64,000 nucleotides of DNA. Source: Streptomyces sp. cf386. GTDB lineage: Bacteria > Actinomycetota > Actinomycetes > Streptomycetales > Streptomycetaceae. A program made the translations under genes and the position numbers. Below the pieces are notes generated by a model. That model was not told the origin of the DNA, did no database searches, and saw nothing but the letters and a program-made list of their open reading frames with translations. Positions 35,241-43,353 of this stretch are shown piece after piece. The stretch covers positions 80,338-144,337 of the forward strand of contig NZ_FNHV01000007.1 of assembly GCF_900103585.1 (NCBI RefSeq), written 5' to 3'. How positions within the stretch are numbered: position 1 is the first letter of the stretch; each line of letters opens with the position of its first letter.

Positions 35241-35747
35241 TCACGCACGGCCGATGGGGGCCAGGGTCGCGTTCGTGAGGTGGGTGAGGGCCTCGGGGGC
35301 GAGTTCGACCTCCAGGCCGCGGCGGCCCGCCGAGACGCAGATCGTGGGGTGGGCGGTGGCCGAGGCGTCCAGGACCGTCGGGAGTTTCTTGCGCTGGCCC
35401 AGGGGGGAGATGCCGCCGCGGACGTAGCCGGTGGTGCGTTCCGCCAGGGCCGGGTCGGCCATGGCCGCGCGCTTGCCGCCGACCGCCGACGCCAGGGCCT
35501 TGAGGTCCAGCTGACCGGCCACCGGGACCACCGCCACCGTCAGGGTGCCGTCCACGTCCGCCACCAGCGTCTTGAAGACCCGGTCCGGTGACACGCCCAT
35601 CGCCTCGGCCGCCTCCTCGCCGTAGGAGGGGTGGGAGGGGTCGTGGTCGTAGGCGTGGACCGTGTACTCGACGCCCGCGGACGTGAGGGCGACCGTCGCG
35701 GGGGTGCCGCCCGGCTGTTGCTGGTTCTTCTTCGACTTCTTCGCCAT
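35241..35747 (-). CDS. ybaK: Cys-tRNA(Pro)/Cys-tRNA deacylase YbaK
   Basis: Trans-editing protein of 168 residues with the YbaK/ProX fold, which removes cysteine from mischarged tRNA-Pro. A basic N-terminus (MAKKSKKNQQQP) precedes the domain. Family segments are HPSYGEEAAEAMGVSPDRVFKTLV with the key lysine, VAVVPVAGQLDLKALA, GGISPLGQRKKLPTVLD and ICVSAGRRGLEVELAPEAL. The ATG has no very strong ribosome site. It is likely co-transcribed with the upstream Lon-substrate-domain gene (43 bases apart). Confidence 0.92.
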   Translation of the reverse strand: MAKKSKKNQQQPGGTPATVALTSAGVEYTVHAYDHDPSHPSYGEEAAEAMGVSPDRVFKTLVADVDGTLTVAVVPVAGQLDLKALASAVGGKRAAMADPALAERTTGYVRGGISPLGQRKKLPTVLDASATAHPTICVSAGRRGLEVELAPEALTHLTNATLAPIGRA

Positions 35748-35790
35748 GGTGGCCGGTTCCCCAGAGGTCGTGCGTCAGTGCCTGCGTGTG

Positions 35791-36528
35791 TCAGTTGAGG
35801 CTCGTCGGGCCGCGCGTCAGGTCCGACGCCGGCAGCGATGGCAGGGTACGGATGATCGACGTCTCGGCGCGAAGGAGTTTCAGTTCGTCGCGCAGGCGGG
35901 ACGCGATGTCCGGGGACTGGAGCAGGCGTTGCTTCGTCGGGGTGTCCAGCATCATCGCGGCGGCCACCAGGTAGGAGACCACCGACGGCTGGTCCGGGAG
36001 TTCGGTCGCCGTGGACAGGGAGCGTTCGCGGGCGCCCGCCAGGCGCTTCTGGTACTGGCGGAAGGCGCGGAGTACTCCCTCCGCGAGCGCCCCCGCCTCG
36101 TCCCCCGGCTCCTCGGGCAGTTCCTCCAGCTCCGCCGTCAGGAACGGGCCCGACGCGTCGACCGAGAGCAGACGCACGCGCGTCGTCCCCGTCGCCAGCA
36201 CCTCGAACGTGCCGTCGGCCCGCTCCCGGATCGTCGCCGCGTCCGCCACACAGCCCACCCCGTGGAACGCCTTGACCGGGTCCGGGCCGAAGCCCGCGGT
36301 GGGGCCGCGGTCGGGGAGGGCCGTCGGGTCGGGCATACCGGGGGAGCTCGGGGCCACCTCGTGGCCGTCGCGGATCGCCACGACGGCGAAACGGCGCGGT
36401 TCCTCCTCGGGGGTCTTCAGCAGCTCGCGCATCATGGCGCGGTAGCGCTCCTCGAAGACGTTCAGAGGGAGTACGAGGCCCGGGAACAGCACCGAGTTCA
36501 GGGGAAAGAGCGGAAGGCGGACGGTCAC
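35791..36528 (-). CDS. Lon protease N-terminal (substrate-binding) domain protein
   Basis: A 245-residue protein consisting of a Lon N-terminal-like LAN domain without the ATPase or protease parts. It opens VRLPLFPLNSVLFPGLVLPLNVFEERYRAMM, the family signature, and has GVGCVADAATIRERADGTFEVLATGTTRVRLL. A helical C-terminal half (about 140-225) contains DTPTKQRLLQSPDIASRLRDE. It is cytoplasmic and could bind unfolded proteins or deliver substrates, but the role is unproven. The GTG start lies 11 bases after the stop of the upstream gene at 36540, so the two are likely one transcript. Confidence 0.85.
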   Translation of the reverse strand: MTVRLPLFPLNSVLFPGLVLPLNVFEERYRAMMRELLKTPEEEPRRFAVVAIRDGHEVAPSSPGMPDPTALPDRGPTAGFGPDPVKAFHGVGCVADAATIRERADGTFEVLATGTTRVRLLSVDASGPFLTAELEELPEEPGDEAGALAEGVLRAFRQYQKRLAGARERSLSTATELPDQPSVVSYLVAAAMMLDTPTKQRLLQSPDIASRLRDELKLLRAETSIIRTLPSLPASDLTRGPTSLN

Positions 36529-36539
36529 GGCGCCAAAGC

Positions 36540-37583
36540 CTAGTGGTCGCCGGAGTGAACGCGTCCGCCGCGCCCACTCCGTGGATCACCGGCGCGCGCC
36601 GGGGAGGCCGTGGCAGCCGCCTGCGCGCGGATCTCGTCCCGCACCTCCAGGAACCGGCCCAGCGGATCGTCCGAGAACCGGCTCCACGGAAAGGACGTGG
36701 CGTACGGGCCGATCAGCCGCAGCTGCTCCAGGGCGTCCTCCCAGCGGTCCAGCCGTGCCAGGACGTACGTCAGCTTGTTGCGCATCCCGGCCGGCCACAG
36801 GTCGGCCGCCGGGAACCGCGCGGAGAGCGCGACGGCCCGGTCCGCCGCCGCCTCCAGCCGCTCGGGCGGCACGCCCGGACCGCAGCCGTCGGTCAGGTAG
36901 GCGAAGGCCGCCCGGGTCGGCAGCGCCTGGACGAGGGAGTCGGCCGGGGCGTCCTGGGCGGCCCGGTCGGCGAAGTCGAAGCACTCCCGGTGCGAGCCGT
37001 GCCAGGACGAGGCCAGATAGCGCAGGGCCGCCACATGGCAGCCGTAGTGGAGCGGGGCGCGGCGCAGTGCCGCCTCCCACAGTTCCCCGAAGTAGGTGTG
37101 CCCGGCGCGTGAGCCGCGCGCGTGGTCCAGGGCGATCCGCCACGGCACCGGGTCGCGATCGTCGGCGCGCGCGGCGGCCGTGATCAGCGGGCTCACCCCG
37201 CGCAGCAGCTCGGCCCGCGCCGGTGACCGCCAGGCGTGGTCCACCGCGAGCTGGGCCTTGACCAGCAGCGCGTCCGGGTCGTGCGGGGCGGCCGCGCACC
37301 AGGCCCACAGCCACTCCGACCGCGAGCGCGCGAAGGCCGCCAGCCGCAGCACATACCCGTCGCGGTGCTCCCACCGCGCCCCCAGCCGCGTGGCGGCGAG
37401 CAGCTCGGCGGCAGGCTCGTAGGCGCCCCGCCCGGCCGCCACCAGCGCGGGACCCAGGTGGTCGTCGGGCGCGTCGAGGAGCACCTCGGCGTCGGCGGGG
37501 AGACCGCCGGCGGGGTGTTCGACGGTCCTGGGCGTCCGGGACGCGCGGCCGAACGGGAGCAGCAGAGCCATGGTGTCGACCAT
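36540..37583 (-). CDS. Hypothetical helical-repeat (TPR-like) protein
   Basis: Unrecognised soluble protein of about 347 residues from the ATG at 37583 (MVDTMALLLPFGR). It is almost all alpha-helical by composition, with helix pairs such as GAYEPAAELLAATRLGARW, ALLVKAQLAVDHAW and RWEDALEQLRLIG that resemble tetratricopeptide repeats. The start is unsure: ATGs at 37571, 37583 and 37655 are all in frame and none has a good Shine-Dalgarno. It is followed at once by the Lon-substrate-domain gene, which hints at a shared role in protein handling. No enzyme motif is visible. Confidence 0.65.
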   Translation of the reverse strand: MVDTMALLLPFGRASRTPRTVEHPAGGLPADAEVLLDAPDDHLGPALVAAGRGAYEPAAELLAATRLGARWEHRDGYVLRLAAFARSRSEWLWAWCAAAPHDPDALLVKAQLAVDHAWRSPARAELLRGVSPLITAAARADDRDPVPWRIALDHARGSRAGHTYFGELWEAALRRAPLHYGCHVAALRYLASSWHGSHRECFDFADRAAQDAPADSLVQALPTRAAFAYLTDGCGPGVPPERLEAAADRAVALSARFPAADLWPAGMRNKLTYVLARLDRWEDALEQLRLIGPYATSFPWSRFSDDPLGRFLEVRDEIRAQAAATASPARAGDPRSGRGGRVHSGDH

Positions 37584-37743
37584 TGAAAGACCGCTGGTCT
37601 CGCTCGCGCCAGAGGGAACGGGCAACCCGTGGAAAGTTGTACGCGGATGGGTCAAGAACCGGTAAAGGTCAACGGTTCAACAACTGTCGGACATGCACAC
37701 GTTCCGCTCAGGAACCTCACTGACCTCACCAAACACTGCCGTG

Positions 37744-39336
37744 TCAGCTCCGCCGCAGCAACCGCGTCGCCCCCGCCGCCACCGTCGTCGCCAGGATCCA
37801 GCCCAGCAGGATCATCGCGGCGGCCAGCCACTGCCAAGCCCCGCTGAGCTGCCAGAACCCGACCTGGCCCAGGTCGATGACCGGCAGCAGCAGATCGAGG
37901 GCGAACAGCGCAGGGTTCCAGGCCGGATGCTCGCCGCCCTTGAGTGGCGGCGGTGGGTCCGCGTAGGTGAAGGCCACCGAACTCGCTGCCCAGAGCACCG
38001 CCATCCACACGGCGGCCCGGCCCGGCCGATAGCCGTAGGCGACCATCCAGTCCTGCGCGTAACCCACGAGCTTGGCCGCCGCCGGCAGCGTCTCGCGGCG
38101 CCGGCGCTGCTTGGCGAGCAGCACCTCGCGCGCGTCCTCGTCCTCACCGCCGGCCCGCAGGACGGAAGCCAGCCGTTCGTACGGCTCCGGGTTGTACTCG
38201 GCGGTCGCGGCGGAGACCCACTCCAGCCGCCGCTCCAGCGGGAACGGACCGCGCGGCACGAGGTTCTCGTAGCTGAAGCCGCCCATGTGCAGCAGACCGG
38301 GCCCGGGCCACGCGTCCGCTCGGTCCATCAGGTTGACGACCCGCGCACCCGACAGCACCACCCCGCCGCGTTCCGGCCCCTCCCCGAGGAAGCGCAGCTC
38401 GGGCGTCTGGATGCGGCGCAGCGACAGCTCCTGCTCGTCGGTGAACGTGAACCGGGCCCGCTCCAGGTCCACCGCGTCGCCGAACCGCCCGTCGTCCAGC
38501 CGCACCCCGCCCTGGCACTCGAACCGCTGGATACGCGTCCCGCGCGCGGGCGTACGGCCGCTCAGCAGCGGACTGCCGACGCCCGCCGGGGTCAGATACA
38601 GGGTGCGCCCGACGGTCAGCTGGGGCGCGTTCAGCGCGAGCCGCGTGTACGGGTTGACCAGCCGCGCGCCCCGCAGGCTGAGCGACACGCCGATGGTGGC
38701 GCCGCGCAGGCTCAGCTCGCCGTGCGACTCCAGCATCTCGGCCTGGAGGTCCTGGCCGACGCTGATGCCGTCCGCCGCGATCGACCGGCCGCTGCGGTCG
38801 CGGTAGACGATGGCCTGGTTGAGCAGCAGATCCGTGCCTATGTGGGCGTCGGTGAGCCGTACGCCGTTGTGGAAGCGGCAGCGCGGCAGATGCAGATCGC
38901 CCTCGGTGTGCACCCGGGCGGCCTCCAGGCGCGGCACCGCGCAGTCCACCAGCCGTACGGTCGTGAAGCGGGCCTCCGGCAGCCGGACCTCCCGGTCGAA
39001 ACGGCAGCCGCGCAGCTCGACGTACGGCACCACCGTGCCGCCCGCCAGGTCCATCGCGTCGCTGATCCGCACGCCGACCAGCTTCAGCGAGGACACCCGG
39101 CCCGCGAGGGCGGGCGGTCCGTCCAGCAGCAGCCAGCAGACGATACGCGCGCGTACGGTCCGCTCCTCGCCCCAGGGATGCCCGCCGTGCGGATCGTCGA
39201 CGACCGTGTCGCCGCTGCTCAGGTCGTACACGCTGCCGTTGCGGAAGGCCTGCCACATGCCGAGTTCGGCGGCGGTCAGGTCGTCCGGCAGGTCGTCCGG
39301 CAGGTCCCCGTCACGGAGGCCGGAACCTTCGGTCAC
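37744..39336 (-). CDS. Membrane-anchored beta-helix (pentapeptide-like) protein
   Basis: A 530-residue protein. Residues about 80-360 are repetitive, with short degenerate units of the kind VELRGCRFDREVRLPEARF and VRLTDAHIGTDLLLNQA, pointing to a right-handed beta-helix like pentapeptide-repeat proteins. A helical segment (YNPEPYERLASVLRAGGED) and a basic stretch with KQRRRRE follow. The C-terminus has three hydrophobic spans (about 440-455, 475-492 and 500-522) with ALDLLLPVIDLGQVGFWQ. Similar actinobacterial proteins are often labelled oxidoreductases, but I see no cofactor motif. The beta-helix would face the cytoplasm unless the N-terminus is exported, and no signal peptide is present. 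Confidence 0.7.
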   Translation of the reverse strand: MTEGSGLRDGDLPDDLPDDLTAAELGMWQAFRNGSVYDLSSGDTVVDDPHGGHPWGEERTVRARIVCWLLLDGPPALAGRVSSLKLVGVRISDAMDLAGGTVVPYVELRGCRFDREVRLPEARFTTVRLVDCAVPRLEAARVHTEGDLHLPRCRFHNGVRLTDAHIGTDLLLNQAIVYRDRSGRSIAADGISVGQDLQAEMLESHGELSLRGATIGVSLSLRGARLVNPYTRLALNAPQLTVGRTLYLTPAGVGSPLLSGRTPARGTRIQRFECQGGVRLDDGRFGDAVDLERARFTFTDEQELSLRRIQTPELRFLGEGPERGGVVLSGARVVNLMDRADAWPGPGLLHMGGFSYENLVPRGPFPLERRLEWVSAATAEYNPEPYERLASVLRAGGEDEDAREVLLAKQRRRRETLPAAAKLVGYAQDWMVAYGYRPGRAAVWMAVLWAASSVAFTYADPPPPLKGGEHPAWNPALFALDLLLPVIDLGQVGFWQLSGAWQWLAAAMILLGWILATTVAAGATRLLRRS

Positions 39337-39507
39337 GTCTTTTCCATCCCCCTCAGCTACTGGCGGGTTTAGTACAACTGTTCATGCCCGCTGAGTTACG
39401 CCCCGAACGCTAGACGTGAAGGTGATCTTCCAGGTTCCCGAGGAGTTCTGTTCCACCCAGTGATACGCGCGCACGACGCCGAACCCGGGTCTGAGAGAAT
39501 TGAGCCC
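39337..39507. promoter_or_regulatory. Divergent promoter region upstream of hisD
   Basis: The 171-base gap separates the minus-strand beta-helix gene from the his operon. It is less GC-rich than the genes around it. No convincing -10/-35 pair, T-box or His-rich leader peptide could be picked out by eye. Confidence 0.35.
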
Positions 39508-40857
39508 GTGATCTCCCGAATCGATCTGCGCGGCGACGCCCTCCCCGAGGGCCCCGCCCTGCGCGACCTGCTGCCCCGAGCCGACTTCGACGTCTCGGCC
39601 GCCCTGGAGAAGGTGCGTCCGATCTGCGAGGCCGTGCATCATCGGGGCGACGCGGCGCTGATCGACTTCGCGGAGAAGTTCGACGGCGTCAGGCTCGACC
39701 AGGTGCGGGTGCCCGCCGAGGCCCTCGGCAAGGCCCTCGCGGAACTCGACCCGGCCGTGCGCGCGGCCCTGGAGGAGTCCATCCGCCGCGCCCGTCTCGT
39801 CCACCGCGAGCAGCGCCGTACGACGCACACGACCCAGGTCGTGCCGGGCGGTTCCGTGACCGAGAAGTGGGTGCCGGTCGACCGCGTCGGGCTGTACGCG
39901 CCCGGCGGCAGGTCCGTCTACCCGTCCTCCGTGATCATGAACGTGGTGCCCGCCCAGGAGGCCGGCGTCGAGTCGATCGCGCTCGCCTCCCCCGCGCAGG
40001 CCGAGTTCGGTGGCCTCCCGCACCCGACGATCCTCGCCGCGTGCGCGCTGCTCGGCGTCGACGAGGTGTACGCGGCCGGCGGCGCCACGGCCGTCGCGAT
40101 GTTCGCGTACGGCACCGAGTCCTGCCCGCCCGCCGACATGGTCACCGGCCCCGGCAACATCTGGGTCGCCGCCGCCAAGCGCTACTTCACCGGCAAGATC
40201 GGCATCGACGCCGAGGCGGGCCCGACCGAGATCGCCGTCCTGGCCGACGCCACCGCCGACCCGGTGCACGTCGCCTCCGACCTGATCAGCCAGGCCGAGC
40301 ACGACCCGCTCGCCGCCGCCGTCCTCGTCACCGACTCCGTGGAGCTCGCGGACGCGGTGGAGAAGGAGCTGGAGCCGCAGGTCGCGGCCACCAAGCACAT
40401 CGACGACCGGATCGTCCCGGCACTCAAGGGCAGGCAGTCCGCGATCGTGCTGGTCGACGGTGTCGACGAGGGCCTCAGGGTCGTCGACGCGTACGGCGCC
40501 GAGCACCTGGAGATCCAGACGGCCGACGCGGCCGCCGTGGCCGACCGGGTACGCAACGCCGGCGCGATCTTCATCGGGCCCTGGGCGCCGGTCTCGCTCG
40601 GCGACTACGCCGCCGGCTCCAACCACGTGCTGCCCACCGGTGGCTGCGCCTGCCACTCCTCGGGCCTGTCGGTCCAGTCCTTCCTGCGCGGCATCCACAT
40701 CGTCGACTACACGAAGGACGCGCTGGCGGACGTAGCGCATCACGTGGTCACGCTGGCGGAGGCGGAAGACCTGCCGGCGCACGGCGCGGCGATCAAGGCT
40801 CGTTTTGGCGGAGCCGAACAGTGGACACGTGGTTGGAAGGTTCCAGAAGGCAAGTGA
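39508..40857 (+). CDS. hisD: Histidinol dehydrogenase HisD
   Basis: Zinc- and NAD-dependent enzyme of 449 residues that catalyses the last two steps of histidine synthesis, histidinol to histidine. Family blocks are VPVDRVGLYAPGGRSVYPSSVIMNV, AYGTESCPPADMVTGPGNIWVAAAKR, the signature IDAEAGPTEIAVLADATADP, DLISQAEHDP with zinc ligands and CACHSSGLSVQSFLRG. The GTG at 39508 (VISRIDLRGDALPEG) is preferred over an ATG 16 codons earlier because it begins the conserved protein. It opens the his operon, and its stop overlaps the hisC start (GTGA). Confidence 0.97.
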   Translation: MISRIDLRGDALPEGPALRDLLPRADFDVSAALEKVRPICEAVHHRGDAALIDFAEKFDGVRLDQVRVPAEALGKALAELDPAVRAALEESIRRARLVHREQRRTTHTTQVVPGGSVTEKWVPVDRVGLYAPGGRSVYPSSVIMNVVPAQEAGVESIALASPAQAEFGGLPHPTILAACALLGVDEVYAAGGATAVAMFAYGTESCPPADMVTGPGNIWVAAAKRYFTGKIGIDAEAGPTEIAVLADATADPVHVASDLISQAEHDPLAAAVLVTDSVELADAVEKELEPQVAATKHIDDRIVPALKGRQSAIVLVDGVDEGLRVVDAYGAEHLEIQTADAAAVADRVRNAGAIFIGPWAPVSLGDYAAGSNHVLPTGGCACHSSGLSVQSFLRGIHIVDYTKDALADVAHHVVTLAEAEDLPAHGAAIKARFGGAEQWTRGWKVPEGK

Positions 40858-41960
40858 CAGGCATCGACGATCTCCCCGTACGGGACGAGCTGCGCGGCAA
40901 GTCCCCCTACGGCGCGCCCCAGTTGGACGTCCCGGTACGGCTGAACACCAACGAGAACCCCTACCCGCTGCCCGAGCCCCTGGTCGAGCGGATCGCCGAG
41001 CGCGTCCGTGAGGCGGCCCGGAACCTCAACCGCTACCCGGACCGGGACGCGGTCGAGCTGCGCACCCAGCTCGCCAAGTACCTGACGGACACGTCCGGCC
41101 ACGAGGTGGGCCTCGCCAACGTCTGGGCGGCCAACGGCTCCAACGAGGTCATCCAGCAGCTGCTGCAGACCTTCGGCGGACCGGGCCGTACGGCCATCGG
41201 TTTCGAGCCGTCGTACTCGATGCACGGCCTCATCTCGCGCGGCACCGGCACGGGCTGGATCTCCGGTCCTCGGGGCGAGGACTTCACGATCGACCTCGCG
41301 GCCGCCGAGAAGGCCATCGCCGAGAACCGGCCCGACGTCGTGTTCATCACCACGCCCAACAACCCGACGGGTAACGCGGTTCCGCCCGAGACCGTCCTCG
41401 CGCTGTACGAGGCCGCGCAGGCCGCCAAGCCCTCGATGGTCGTGGTCGACGAGGCCTACATCGAGTTCAGCCACGGCGACTCGCTGCTGCCGCTGCTCGA
41501 AGGTCGGCCGAATCTCGTCGTCTCCCGGACGATGTCGAAGGCCTTCGGCGCGGCCGGCCTGCGCCTCGGCTATCTCGCCGCGCACCCGGCGGTGGTGGAC
41601 GCCGTCCAGCTGGTACGGCTGCCGTACCACCTGTCGGCCGTCACCCAGGCGACCGCCCTGGCCGCCCTGGAGCACACCGACACGCTGCTGAAGTACGTCG
41701 AGCAGCTGAAGTCGGAGCGGGACCGGCTGGTGAGCGAGCTGCGTGCGGTCGGCTACGACGTCGTCGAGTCCGACGCGAACTTCGTGCAGTTCGGCAGGTT
41801 CGAGGACTCGCACACGGCCTGGCAGAAGATCCTTGACCGGGGAGTCCTCGTCCGGGACAACGGCATCCCGGGATGGCTGCGGGTGTCCGCCGGAACCCCC
41901 GAAGAGAACGACGCGTTCCTCGACGCGGTACGTGCACTGAAGAAGGAGCAGACCACATGA
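40854..41960 (+). CDS. hisC: Histidinol-phosphate aminotransferase HisC
   Basis: PLP-dependent class I/II aminotransferase of 368 residues that makes histidinol phosphate. Substrate and cofactor elements are RLNTNENPYPLPEPL, NPNNPTG-type TPNNPTGNAVPP, VVVDEAYIEFS and the PLP lysine in SRTMSKAFGAAGLRLGYL. The GTG start overlaps the hisD stop by four bases, with AGAAGG just upstream, and the stop overlaps the hisB start (ATGA). The tight coupling suggests balanced synthesis of HisD, HisC and HisB. Confidence 0.97.
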   Translation: MTGIDDLPVRDELRGKSPYGAPQLDVPVRLNTNENPYPLPEPLVERIAERVREAARNLNRYPDRDAVELRTQLAKYLTDTSGHEVGLANVWAANGSNEVIQQLLQTFGGPGRTAIGFEPSYSMHGLISRGTGTGWISGPRGEDFTIDLAAAEKAIAENRPDVVFITTPNNPTGNAVPPETVLALYEAAQAAKPSMVVVDEAYIEFSHGDSLLPLLEGRPNLVVSRTMSKAFGAAGLRLGYLAAHPAVVDAVQLVRLPYHLSAVTQATALAALEHTDTLLKYVEQLKSERDRLVSELRAVGYDVVESDANFVQFGRFEDSHTAWQKILDRGVLVRDNGIPGWLRVSAGTPEENDAFLDAVRALKKEQTT

Positions 41961-42550
41961 ACCGCGTAGGCCGCATAGAGCGGGTGACGAAGGAGACCTC
42001 GGTCCTCGTCGAGATCGATCTCGACGGGTCCGGGAAGGTCGATGTGTCGACAGGTGTCGGCTTCTACGACCACATGCTCGACCAGCTCGGCCGGCACGGT
42101 CTGTTCGACCTGACCGTGAAGACCGAGGGCGACCTGCACATCGACTCCCACCACACCATCGAGGACACCGCCCTCGCGCTGGGCGCCGCCTTCAAGCAGG
42201 CCCTCGGCGACAAGGTGGGGATCTACCGCTTCGGCAACTGCACGGTCCCGCTGGACGAGTCCCTCGCCCAGGTCACCGTCGACCTCTCAGGCCGCCCGTA
42301 CCTCGTGCACACCGAGCCCGAGAACATGGCGCCGATGATCGGCGAGTACGACACGACGATGACCCGGCACATCCTGGAGTCCTTCGTCGCCCAGGCCCAG
42401 GTCGCGCTGCACGTGCACGTGCCGTACGGGCGCAACGCCCACCACATCGTGGAGTGCCAGTTCAAGGCGCTGGCGCGGGCCCTGCGGTACGCCTCCGAGC
42501 GCGACCCGCGCGCGGCCGGCATCCTCCCCTCGACGAAGGGCGCCCTGTGA
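41957..42550 (+). CDS. hisB: Imidazoleglycerol-phosphate dehydratase HisB (monofunctional)
   Basis: Manganese enzyme of 197 residues that dehydrates imidazole glycerol phosphate. The paired histidine metal motifs SHHTIEDTALALG and AHHIVECQFKALARALR, plus VGFYDHMLDQLGRHG and LDESLAQVTVDLSGRP, define the family. The length shows it lacks the N-terminal histidinol-phosphatase domain of enterobacterial HisB; that phosphatase must be encoded elsewhere. The ATG start overlaps the hisC stop (ATGA), and its stop overlaps the start of the next small gene. Confidence 0.97.
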   Translation: MNRVGRIERVTKETSVLVEIDLDGSGKVDVSTGVGFYDHMLDQLGRHGLFDLTVKTEGDLHIDSHHTIEDTALALGAAFKQALGDKVGIYRFGNCTVPLDESLAQVTVDLSGRPYLVHTEPENMAPMIGEYDTTMTRHILESFVAQAQVALHVHVPYGRNAHHIVECQFKALARALRYASERDPRAAGILPSTKGAL

Positions 42551-42711
42551 CCGGCCTCTCGACCCTGCTGATCGTCGTCGGCCTCTTCCTGGCCGGCGGC
42601 ATCTACTCCTTCGTCAAGCAGCAGATGCCGAAAAGCCTCATCGTGTTGCTGTCGATAGGCGCCGCGATGTGTCTGGTCGCGGGCGTCCTGAGGCTGGAGG
42701 TGTGGAATTGA
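42547..42711 (+). CDS. Small two-span membrane protein between hisB and hisH
   Basis: A 54-residue protein with two predicted membrane spans (about residues 4-20, STLLIVVGLFLAGGIYSFV, and 27-48, LIVLLSIGAAMCLVAGVL) joined by a short basic loop KQQMPKS. The GTG start overlaps the hisB stop (GTGA) and its stop overlaps the hisH start (TTGA), so translation is coupled on both sides and the gene is real. It is not a known histidine enzyme. Similar small genes are found at this site in related actinobacteria to my knowledge; function is unknown. Confidence 0.78.
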   Translation: MTGLSTLLIVVGLFLAGGIYSFVKQQMPKSLIVLLSIGAAMCLVAGVLRLEVWN

Positions 42712-43349
42712 CCGACTCGAAGAAGGTCGTGGTCTTCGACTACGGCTTCGGCAACGTCCGTTCCGCCGAACGCGCCCTCGCGCGCGCGGGTGCCGACGTC
42801 GAGATCACCCGTGACTTCGACAAGGCCATGAACGCCGACGGCCTGCTGGTGCCGGGCGTCGGCGCCTTCGCCGCCTGCATGCAGGGCCTGAAGGAGGCAC
42901 GCGGCGACTGGATCGTCGAGCGGCGGCTGTCCGGCGGGCGCCCCGTGATGGGCATCTGCGTCGGCATGCAGATCCTGTTCGCGCGCGGCATCGAGCACGG
43001 CGTCGAGACCGAGGGGCTCGGCGAGTGGCCGGGCTCGGTCGAGCCGTTGCAGGCCGACATCGTGCCGCACATGGGCTGGAACACCGTGGACGTGGCGGCC
43101 GGCTCCCAGCTGTTCGCCGGCCTGGACGCGGACGCGCGCTTCTACTTCGTGCACTCCTACGCCGTCCACGACTGGAGCCTGGAGACCGAGAACCCGGTGA
43201 TGACCGCACCGCTGGTCACCTGGTCGACGCACGGCAAGCCCTTCGTGGCCGCCGTGGAGAACGGCGCCCTGTGGGCCACCCAGTTCCACCCCGAGAAGTC
43301 CGGCGATGCCGGAGCGCAGCTGCTCACCAACTGGATCGGAACCCTGTAG
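42708..43349 (+). CDS. hisH: Imidazole glycerol phosphate synthase glutaminase subunit HisH
   Basis: Class I glutamine amidotransferase of 213 residues that feeds ammonia to HisF. The oxyanion and nucleophile segments are LLVPGVGAFAACM and VMGICVGMQILFA (catalytic cysteine), and the His/Glu pair is in ATQFHPEKSGDAG. A rare TTG start at 42708 is chosen because GGAGG lies seven bases upstream and the codon overlaps the previous stop; a GTG two codons earlier is too close to that site. The partner hisF lies two genes downstream. Confidence 0.95.
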   Translation: MTDSKKVVVFDYGFGNVRSAERALARAGADVEITRDFDKAMNADGLLVPGVGAFAACMQGLKEARGDWIVERRLSGGRPVMGICVGMQILFARGIEHGVETEGLGEWPGSVEPLQADIVPHMGWNTVDVAAGSQLFAGLDADARFYFVHSYAVHDWSLETENPVMTAPLVTWSTHGKPFVAAVENGALWATQFHPEKSGDAGAQLLTNWIGTL

Positions 43350-43353
43350 AGAC

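Noticed and set aside
39337..39507. Histidine attenuator ahead of hisD
   Set aside because: No run of His codons and no terminator hairpin is visible.
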